This document shows positions 54,247 to 62,374 of a DNA stretch of 64,000 nucleotides, one piece after another; position 1 is the first letter of the stretch; every line of letters begins with the position of its first letter. The notes below the pieces were generated by a model. It was not told where the DNA came from and did not search any database. It saw only the letters and a list, made by a program, of their open reading frames with translations. The translations under genes were made by a program, and so were the position numbers. The stretch covers positions 2,046,001 to 2,110,000 of the forward strand of contig CM074762.1 of assembly GCA_037355855.1 (NCBI GenBank), given 5' to 3'. This DNA comes from Pseudo-nitzschia pungens. Its lineage: Eukaryota; Bacillariophyta; Bacillariophyceae; Bacillariales; Bacillariaceae.

Positions 54247-55050
54247 CTAATCATTCCTGCGTTTCGTTGATGACGAACAGGAGGAGGTGTTGCAGCAAGA
54301 GGAGCAGTCGACTTCGTTCGAGCGGACGGTCCATTCGAACTTGTCGGCGCTGCAACCATAAATGGAGTCACCAATCGTGCACTGGTACGGAGCCAGTTCG
54401 CTTCCACACAGCCTCTTTCGCTCACACCATTGCTTGGGGCACTCAACGTCGCAGTGATCCACCGGGATATTACTGTTACTGTTACTGCCGTCCGTTAGGC
54501 TCGACTCCTCGAGTTTTGAGAGCCGGTGGGCACACACCGAGGCATCGCACTGATCGGCGCAAACCTCGTGCGTCCAGGGCGTGGCGCCGCATCCTCCCCG
54601 CACGTTGGTGTTGTGCTGGAGTGTCAAGCAAGCAAAGCGCGTGGATTTCGAGTCCTGGCAGGGCGAGGAAATACATTCCTCGATGGAACACGGGCGAATC
54701 CCGAAGACGATCTCCGCAAACGAGGCCGAGGATCCCCACAGCGTACCGAATGCATCGTCGTCATCGTCGCCGTCGCCGTTGTCATTCGGAAAGCTGGTCG
54801 CCGATCCGGCAGTTTCGTTGCTTCGCAAGATCAGCAAAAAGGGCGATAATTCTAAGGTCATAATGGCGACCCAGAACAAAAGAGCCACAACCATAGAGAT
54901 CTTCATCCCTCTCTTCGTTCTTGGCGACACTGCTTGGACGCGAGGGGAAAAAAGCATTTCGTCGCCCACATTCAGCGGGGTCGCATCATCACCGCCGGTC
55001 GGCACTGATCTCGATTCGTTCTCTGGGTTTTGGTAGCTACTGTGGTACAT
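54247..55050 (-). CDS. Type II membrane protein with Cys-rich extracellular domain
   Basis: 267 residues from the ATG at 55050 (MYHSSYQNPENESRS). The frame is open upstream to about 55247 with no ATG, so a spliced upstream exon is possible. A TM segment (ISMVVALLFWVAIMTLELSPFLL) near residues 50-75, an Asp-rich stretch (NDNGDGDDDDDAFG), then about 18 Cys in pairs: CSIEECISSPC, GGCGATPWTHEVCADQCD, CDVECPKQWCERKRLC, CSSCCNTSSC. The spacing suggests a disulfide-rich extracellular module. No catalytic motif. Unknown function, with surface or secretory location inferred. Confidence 0.68.
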   Translation of the reverse strand: MYHSSYQNPENESRSVPTGGDDATPLNVGDEMLFSPRVQAVSPRTKRGMKISMVVALLFWVAIMTLELSPFLLILRSNETAGSATSFPNDNGDGDDDDDAFGTLWGSSASFAEIVFGIRPCSIEECISSPCQDSKSTRFACLTLQHNTNVRGGCGATPWTHEVCADQCDASVCAHRLSKLEESSLTDGSNSNSNIPVDHCDVECPKQWCERKRLCGSELAPYQCTIGDSIYGCSADKFEWTVRSNEVDCSSCCNTSSCSSSTKRRND

Positions 55051-56330
55051 CGTGCTGGAATACGTTTTTGTGATTGATGGTGTTCGGTCGCTAGCGTCAA
55101 ACTCTTGTAAGGAACGATTAGTACCGGTATTTATGTCGGAGATCGAGTTGTTCGGAAGGTTCTTTGGACGGCTGTTTGTTGCCACTGTGTCTGACGATTG
55201 GTTCGCGTCTTGACACTCTACATTACTTTCAACAGCACAATCGTAAGATTAAGGTAAGGCTTACTCAAAGCTTCGATATTAATTTTGGAAAATATCCTTT
55301 TCGTCCAATAAGTGCACTCAGGTTTTCTTGAACTAGCGATGACTCGAGGAATGCTCATCAAACTTATTCCCTAGGAGGCAAGGGAACTTGTGGTGTCTAC
55401 GGCAAAGTATTTACAGTAATTACTCCTTACGGTAAGGATAACGTGCCACACGCAAATATCCACCGATGCGAAATTTAGTTTCGTCGCAGGAACACGAATG
55501 ATGATAATGAAAGCGCGACCATTTGGGCATGACTGTTGACGGATGGTGTTGATAAGCCCAATTGAAAGGTTCCGGAAGGCAAGCGTGCGTACGTAGTCTA
55601 CAACGTTACCACGTTGTCGATAGCGACATAAGAATCAATCATCAATCACCGCAATTGTTGTTGTGTTTTCGAGATTCATTCGAGATTCATTCAGATTCTA
55701 TTTGCGACATCAGAATCAATCATCAATCACCGGAATTGTTGTTGTGTTTTCGAGATTCATTCGAGATTCATTCAGATTCTACCGGTATTTAATTTTTTAA
55801 AATGATTGATTCGTTTGAGATTCATTCATTCATTATTGATTTCGCACAATTAAGGTTACTTCCATGGTTTAGTCGATGTAATCATTTTTTTCAATTTCCT
55901 GTACTCTTGTATACCGTACTATACATATGATATTATCGTATGGTATTACGTTTGACGGAGTGTACCGTACAATGTGAAGAGAACTCATAACTTTTTACGA
56001 AGTATCTTCGATCTTCGATGTTGACTGTTGACTATTGAAGCGGTGAAATAATAAGAGATTATTGATAAGTGAGAGAGACAAGACTTGTCGGACTATTCTC
56101 GACTGCATCAATCATCGTAGTTCTGCGTTCCCCATCGTTGATAGGCCCAGGCAAAGGCCAGCTTCTAAGCACCACCACAAACACAACTACGATTTTTCGC
56201 TACAGAGGAACGATGAATCACCGGCGTTTTTCGATCTTCATAGGGGACGGTTCTCGCCCTTCTTTTCTTCCCGCAACAGCAGGAAGCAGATGCATTCTGG
56301 GTGTCGAAAACCGCGGCGAGATCGACATCT
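55051..56330. other. Divergent intergenic region
   Basis: It includes a two-copy 81-bp tandem duplication (55623-55783) and a GATTCATTC-type repeat continuing to about 55840. Promoters for both flanking genes should be here. No gene seen. Confidence 0.5.
55623..55783. repeat. 81-bp tandem duplication
   Basis: GCGACAT(A/C)AGAATCAATC begins at 55623 and 55704. The copies are nearly identical over about 78 bases and each ends in two GAGATTCATTC units plus AGATTCTA. Confidence 0.88.
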
Positions 56331-57318
56331 ATGCTGTTCCGCAAACACATAAAATCCTTGCATCAGGACCCGAACAACGAGATCGAGAAACCAAACTACT
56401 TTGTGTCGTTCCGGGGAGGTAGCACTCTCGCAAGCAACGCAGAAAACGCAGAAGACACCAAGCAGGAGGAGGTATCCTCAACAGCAGCAACCACAGCGGA
56501 TACGTATTACTTGATTTGGTCTCCCGGATTTACAAAGAAACTCGCCCTGGCAACAATCTTTCTCACTGTGGTCTGCCATCTTTCCGAGTGGGAATACTTT
56601 CGGTTCTTCGCCCAGCACAGCCGTCTTTCGTTTTCCGCGGTGGTCCACCACTCCGATCTCGTCTCCAATCTGGCGCTGCCCCTATTATCGAGTTCTTGCT
56701 GCGCAATACAGCTCTTAATCAACGCGGTGTCGACCATGCTCGGTGCCGGCGTTGGGTGTGTTGGATTCAATACTGTTTTCGGTCCCTTCCGGCCCTATTT
56801 GCTGGCAATCATGCTGGTCTTCACCAATACCAGGGGCATATCCTCGACCCTTGGCTCGATCGCAACCCTTGTTCTCAGGTACGCCATTGCTTTTTTGCCG
56901 GAACTCGTGTTTTGGCAAAACAAAGTCCTTCGTGCACGATGGAAGCACCGGAGGAGCGGTGGTCAAAACGAAGCAGCGGCTGCGGGACAGGGAAACGAGG
57001 CAACGGTTGCGGTCCCGCTGTTGCGGGCGACACTGGTCGTGGACGTCCCGACCATGGGCTGCGTGGCTTGCATCAACAAGATTGAATCGAGTTTGCGGCA
57101 GTGCTCGCCAAAGAACATCGACGGGGCTACCTCCTGGCTGAACGACGACAAAAGCAACAACCTACAAAAGAACGGAAAGAAGGGTGGTCGCGCTCGAATA
57201 GAGGTCTGCGCCGAGTCCCAAGACGAGTTGACCTACCGTGACCCAATCCGTCATTGGTGCCATCGAAGCGGCAGGATTCGGAGGGACGTCGGTGCAGAGC
57301 TTGGACATGAAGAACTAA
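56331..57318 (+). CDS. MerT-like metal transporter fused to a C-terminal HMA domain, one +1 frame change
   Basis: Starts at the ATG at 56331 (MLFRKHIKSLHQDPNNEIEK). TM segments: LALATIFLTVVCHLSEWEYF, then LVSNLALPLLSSSCCAIQLL with the vicinal Cys pair typical of MerT mercuric transporters, VGCVGFNTVFGPFRPYLLAI, and TLGSIATLVLRYAIAFLPEL. A soluble HMA domain follows: RATLVVDVPTMGCVACINKI with the CxxC metal site, then GRARIEVCAESQDELTYR. Here the frame breaks: +1 gives TQSVIGAIEAAGFGG, the expected last HMA helix and strand, ending LDMKN at 57318 (328 residues). The unshifted frame runs on as an Arg/His-rich tail to 57380. The layout matches bacterial MerTP-type fusions. It would move soft metal ions across a membrane; metal and membrane unknown. 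The shift lies between about 57228 and 57252. Confidence 0.78.
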
Positions 57319-58454
57319 AATTACAACACAAACGGGTTAAATCTTGTTTCAAACAAAAACTGCTGTGGCGGCGAAGGTAAACGGAGGTACTGGTTAATGC
57401 TCTGTTGCTTTGACAACGTAAAGTTACGCCCAGTTTGGGAAACTGAGTTTCATGGAGCCGTACAATAATGCGGTTCACGATCGTACAACAAGCACTGTTT
57501 TTGGATTCGTCTTTCTCTATCTCTATTGTGGTTCAAAGGAAAACTGATTCGAACAGATACAGCAAATATGGCACAAATACATGCTCTCCTCATGAACAAT
57601 TGCTGTTCAGATTGATTAAAATCTCTCTCCTTCACAATTTGTTACAGCACTTTGTGTGGAAGATGAAATAATGCAGTGGACAACACTCCCTGATGCCACG
57701 AACGAAAGTAGAGCCACGCCAGAGTAAGTTGAGTTCTGGTGATCCCGAAAGGTAGTCAATGTTACCTTTTTAAAATGGTATTTTTGAACGGAAACGTAGA
57801 CAATAAATACTTTTTTCAAATTGGCATTTATGAAAAGTACTTCACACAGTACTTCATACACGTACACATAGTGTGCGTCCTTGCAAAGAAAGGCTTGGCC
57901 ATCACAACGATAAACATGGTTTTAGTCACCAGAATTGAATAGAATAATGAATGCATTGGTATTCAAACCTAATAAAGAATAAAAAAATCATTATGTTGTA
58001 GAGTGAGTCGCCAGTCAAGGAAAATGCGAACGGCACTCGATGTATTCCGTCACATACCGTAAGGTTACGGTACCGAACGTACAAGTAAGTTACCTTAACG
58101 CTACACGTACGGTACGTGTTTATGTGATGGCAACAAAGATCGCCATGTGCACGTCCTCTCGTTCTCTGAAAAGGTCCCCCGGCGCTGTTTTTAGTAGTAA
58201 ATAGAATAAGTGACAGTTTCTTCGTTTGTAACAAATCATCTCACAAAATAAAAAATACCGGTATTTCGAAGACGTTTGAATGCCGTACCGGTATGTGATC
58301 CAGCAGTTCCGAACCGACAACATCAGAAATAATCAGAACAATTTGTTTTGGCAGGAGTAAGATTGCGCACCGCATGCCAACGGCGACTGCACTCTGACGT
58401 TAACAATCACACCATATTCTGATAAGCAAGCTTGCCGCTGACCACCGATTCGAA
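57319..58454. other. Intergenic, no gene seen
   Basis: AT-rich; a dense cluster of GTAAGGTTACGG / CGTACGGTACG words lies at 58055-58120. No coding signal. Confidence 0.5.
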
Positions 58455-59850
58455 ATGAAGACGACAATCATCGGTTTGCACCTCAAGCTGAGTACTTGCA
58501 TACTCTTCGCCGTTGTTGCGACGATTTGTTTTCCTCCTCCATCATGCTCCGCAACATTCCGTGAATCCGAAGTGACGGTGAATACTTCGGGAGAAGTAAC
58601 AGTTCGGAACGGCGATGATCACATCTATTGGGAATTCGTGGGACTAGAGGACTTTCCGTATTATCCCGAAGAATTCGATGCAGCGAACAACAAGAATCGA
58701 AATCCCATGGATGTCGTATACGAAAACATGAAAGAGGAAGGCATCAAGGTCGGTCATTACGTCCTCAGTGATTTCGTAGTGGGAGGTATCAACCTTGCCG
58801 AATACGAAATGGCGCACCCCCCCTTTGAACTCTACGAAGATTTCGATATCAGTTCCCATGTCAATGGATGCACGAGGGAAATTGAGCTGGAAGCAGATGA
58901 TGAAGATCCGGAACGGCTTGAAACGACCGAGTCTGAGCTGGTACGTGGACAAGGTCGCTCGGAAACGATGGTTCAATGAACAGGGTATCTTCCCGCAACC
59001 AACAACCTACTTTGCAGCCTACAAGGACGAACTCGGCGAGACGGGAAGGAAACAAGACGAGACGGAGATCATCCTCGAAAACCTTCCGACCGGTGTCGGA
59101 TTTTGCGCCAAGCCAACGCACATGTCCATGACGATGGGCACCTGGTTGGTCGATATCCCCCCCGATCGATACGTCAGGGACGACAAAGAGCTCAAGTACA
59201 CCAGCCGAGCCCAGAGATTGTCCAGCGACGGGCGATACGACCCGAGGGTGTGCGCCGATAGCCTGGCCGAGGGATTGCAACGCGAGGCGACCGAGATCGA
59301 ATCGTGGGCCCTCAAGAACGTGAGGCCGGGGATCGTCGTCGAGCAACTCTACTCGAACCAAGAGGATCGGGATCTCCCGCCCCACGAATTTTGCATGTTC
59401 GTCGTTTGGGGGAAGGTCTACGTCGGCCAGTGGAATCTGGTTGGCGAGGACCGGTACATGGGTGGATTTTTCTACCGGGACGGACGAGCCGCACCCGGTT
59501 GCCCGATGAACGAGCTCGAGGACTGGATTCCGTGGAATCGATTGGTGGAGATCGCCGAGAAACTCTCCGAGCACAAGGACATGTTCCGGGTGGACATGTT
59601 CGTCGGCGTTCCGAAATACAGCGAGGCGGGCTCCGAACCGAGGATCGTGGTTTCGGAGAGCGAAATCCATCCCACGACCATGTTTTGCAACCCGTTCATC
59701 GCCGAAGAAATGGCCCGGCTCTGGATCGCCGGGTACGCGATCGGAAATTACATCGTGATTCCCAACGACGAGGTCCCCGGCGACTTTTACGGCAAGGATG
59801 CCCTCGGGGTCACCGAAAGCGGTGCAATCGAGAGCGACTCGATTCCGTGA
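58455..59850 (+). CDS. Secreted TupA-like ATP-grasp protein, one +1 frame change
   Basis: Starts at the ATG at 58455. Signal peptide LSTCILFAVVATICFPPPSCSA, then a 120-residue N-terminal region (DDHIYWEFVGLEDFPYYPEE). After ETTESEL the frame is interrupted; +1 gives WYVDKVARKRWFNEQGIFPQ, then ENLPTGVGFCAKPTHMSMTM (ATP-binding Lys and loop), VRPGIVVEQLYSN, HEFCMFVVWGKVYVGQWN, FRVDMFVG and IVVSESEIHPTTMFCNP, the order of TupA-like ATP-grasp proteins. The unshifted frame stops at 58977-58979. Skipping one base gives 464 residues. TupA relatives make amide or peptide-type linkages in cell-surface polymers; a secretory-pathway role is inferred. The shift lies between about 58935 and 58979. Confidence 0.75.
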
Positions 59851-60361
59851 TCGATTCGCAGCGTTCGCGGCGGTTTCGACATCGCGCCGAGTTCGCGTGT
59901 TACATTGCTACGCTTCGTATTATATTATATTATATTGTAGTCATTGTTGTTGTTATTATCATTCTTATTCTTATTCCGTGACGGATATTCGTATGATCTC
60001 TCTGCGAACGGTCGCATACGCATACGCATCGTAACGCAACGCAACGCAAATCGATTCGTGTTGTACCGTCACCGGAATCGATCGTACCAGGCAGCGGCCA
60101 CACAATCATCAACGGGAATGCTTTTCCAACTGCACACTACGTGTATTGTCTTTGTTGTTATCATAACACTACGTTTCTTTTTTGCTATTTTGCATTTGTT
60201 ATATCTACCGTACTGTACATTAGTCTCAATAGTATTGTATTGTTTGATTGCTTGATTGATTGATTCCCTCCGTGTGTCATATCGCATCGCATCCCATCGC
60301 ACCACGTCACACCGAATCGCATCGCGTCGCATCGCACCAAATCGCATCGCATCGCATCCCG
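59851..60361. other. Convergent intergenic region
   Basis: Contains (TTATA)n near 59920 and a (CGCAT)n-type pentamer run at 60283-60358 that abuts the end of the next gene. No gene seen. Confidence 0.5.
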
Positions 60362-61450
60362 TCACCTGCCGTAGCCCCCGATCCTCTGCAACCACGGCAC
60401 CGCGCCGGTATCGGACGGCGCACCGCTCTTGGTGCCCGCCGAACCACTCGTTACGGATTTCATGATGGAATCCCGAAACGTCACGGCGGAAACCTCGTCG
60501 TCCATGGTGTTGTTGTGGTTGATGCCGTTGTTGTTGTTGCTGTAAATGTTGTTGTTGCCGTTGCCGTCTTCGGCAGCAACCGTCCGGAGTATGACGTCGA
60601 CGAATTCCGGGAGCCGGAACTGGGCCGTTTGGTTCGCGTCGTTCCGGTGGAGTTCGTGTGCGCGTCCGTGTTCGCCTTCTCCGTACGGATCCTGGTATCC
60701 GAGTCCGTTGGCGTCCATGATCGCCCGCACCAACCGCTGCACCCTGCCGTCGAGTCTGTAGTATCGAACGTGTCCGTACATCAAGACAAACAGGGAGAGC
60801 ACGTAGGACAGTCCCAGGAGGACGGGCAACATTCCCTTGTCGTGGCTGTTGCTGCCGCCACCGTTGTTGCTGTTGTTGTTGTTGCTGTTGTTGTTGTTGC
60901 TGTGTTGGATGTCGGCTCCCAGCACCACGCCGTAGAGCAACCAAAAACCAATCGAGAGGATCCAGTAGCCAAACACGCAGGTGCTGATTTGATTGGCCCG
61001 CGTCCCGGAGAGCGACCGCCTCCGGAGCAGGTCGGAGACTTCCCGGCGATCGGCGGGAGTTGGCCACGGCAAGCCCATCACCACGTCGTCCTCCAGATCT
61101 TTCAGGTAGTCGCGATGCAGCCGTCGAAATCCGCCGGCGAAATTGCCCGGCTGGGGATGCATCATGTTGTTGTAGCTGTTGTTGTTGTTGCTGCTGCTTG
61201 CAGCCGCCATTCCCCCAGGATTGTAGTTGTTGTGAGTGTTCATGTTCATGTTCGTGTTGTTGCTGCCGCCAGGAACAATGGGGATCTCCCCTTGCTCGGC
61301 CATGGAGAGGGCCATTCTCGCCGACTGGAGGGAAGCATCGTTGTTGGCACTGACGTAGTCGACGTCGACCACCGAATCGGAATGGTTGTTGTTGATGCTG
61401 CGGAAGCTGTTTTCATAACTTCGATTGCTCATGCTCATGCTCATGCTCAT
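60362..61450 (-). CDS. Asn-rich protein with two membrane segments
   Basis: 362 residues from the ATG at 61450 (MSMSMSMSNRSYENSFRS). The N-terminal 100 residues are Asn/Ser/Met-rich. A conserved-looking core follows: HRDYLKDLEDDVVMGLPWPT, DRREVSDLLRRRSLSGTRAN, TM1 (STCVFGYWILSIGFWLLYGVVLG), a poly-Asn/Gly loop, TM2 (MLPVLLGLSYVLSLFVLMYGHV), then YYRLDGRVQRLVRAIMDANG. The C-terminus (EFVDVILRTVAAEDG, FRDSIMKSVTSGSAG) is partly low complexity. No known motif; unknown function. Poly-Asn tracts are encoded by AAC repeats, as in several neighbours. Confidence 0.7.
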   Translation of the reverse strand: MSMSMSMSNRSYENSFRSINNNHSDSVVDVDYVSANNDASLQSARMALSMAEQGEIPIVPGGSNNTNMNMNTHNNYNPGGMAAASSSNNNNSYNNMMHPQPGNFAGGFRRLHRDYLKDLEDDVVMGLPWPTPADRREVSDLLRRRSLSGTRANQISTCVFGYWILSIGFWLLYGVVLGADIQHSNNNNSNNNNSNNGGGSNSHDKGMLPVLLGLSYVLSLFVLMYGHVRYYRLDGRVQRLVRAIMDANGLGYQDPYGEGEHGRAHELHRNDANQTAQFRLPEFVDVILRTVAAEDGNGNNNIYSNNNNGINHNNTMDDEVSAVTFRDSIMKSVTSGSAGTKSGAPSDTGAVPWLQRIGGYGR

Positions 61451-62374
61451 GCTGGTGCTCAAGCCGATGATGGTTGGCTCTGGCTCTAGTCCGGGAAGTA
61501 ATGCCGTTGTATACCGGTATTGGTAGTGTTGCGATCGGGACTCTCGTGACCGGGACGAGCTATTGGCGATGGCGGACCGGCGATTGCCAATGTTGGTGCG
61601 ATTGGATGGCGCTGTACCGTACCGAAATTCGTACTTGCGAAAGATGCCGGTAAGCCTTACCGGTACGAGTATGAAAAGTTGGATGATATATGATTTAGAT
61701 GTTCCTTCGGTTTTGACCGGATAAAAATGCTGTTTGTGTGTGTTTCGTACACTGTATAACGCACGAGTACGGTACAGGTCTTAAAGTCTCATAATATTCG
61801 GTGCGGTATGTATTACGGTGTTGGTACTGGAACTGGTAGCATGATGTGCGGTAGCATATCACACCGGACCACACAAATAAACAATCGGGCAGTTCTACCG
61901 TACGAGTAAGGCTTTACTTGTTTGTATCTTCGTTTGTTTCGATGATCGGAAAAAAATGATGAGGAGACGATGGCCCGGAATGGATGCTTGATTTGACGTT
62001 CTCGCTCGCGTCGGTATTCTTGTGAAATCGCAGAACGGGTCGTGTTTCGGGTTTTGGCGCGCAAATTCTTTCGACTTGTGCTTTCTACGGGCATTCCAGT
62101 GATCCATTCCTATTCTTCATATCCTTGATAGATAATCTTCATACGTATTATACTTACATATGATAGGAACAGCTTTCACACTCCTTCGTTTTTCGGAGAG
62201 ACTGAAAATGTTTGAGATCGATTGAGATTCATTGATTTGATGTTGATGACAGGTGACGATGGTGATGCTCCATCAGTACACTAACGCAACATTCAGGGAA
62301 CCAGGTACAGAATACGAGTACGGGTACCAGTACACAGATCACAGATACGAACGCTGGGCCCAGATTTTCTCTCG
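61451..62374. other. Divergent intergenic region
   Basis: TACCGGTA / GGTAAGCCTTACCGG words at 61610-61665 and 61890-61915. Should hold promoters for both flanking genes. No gene seen. Confidence 0.5.

Noticed and set aside
53825..54250. 141-codon plus-strand frame
   Set aside because: Ser/His/Cys-rich without motif, and antisense to a slightly better minus-strand frame.
32105..59850. A single shared codon motif (Arg codon, or always a stop) at every +1 site
   Set aside because: Arg codons fall in many windows, but the sites at 51640, 48828 and 38450 have none. Several NAE1 sites have no stop nearby. I could not find one motif fitting all.
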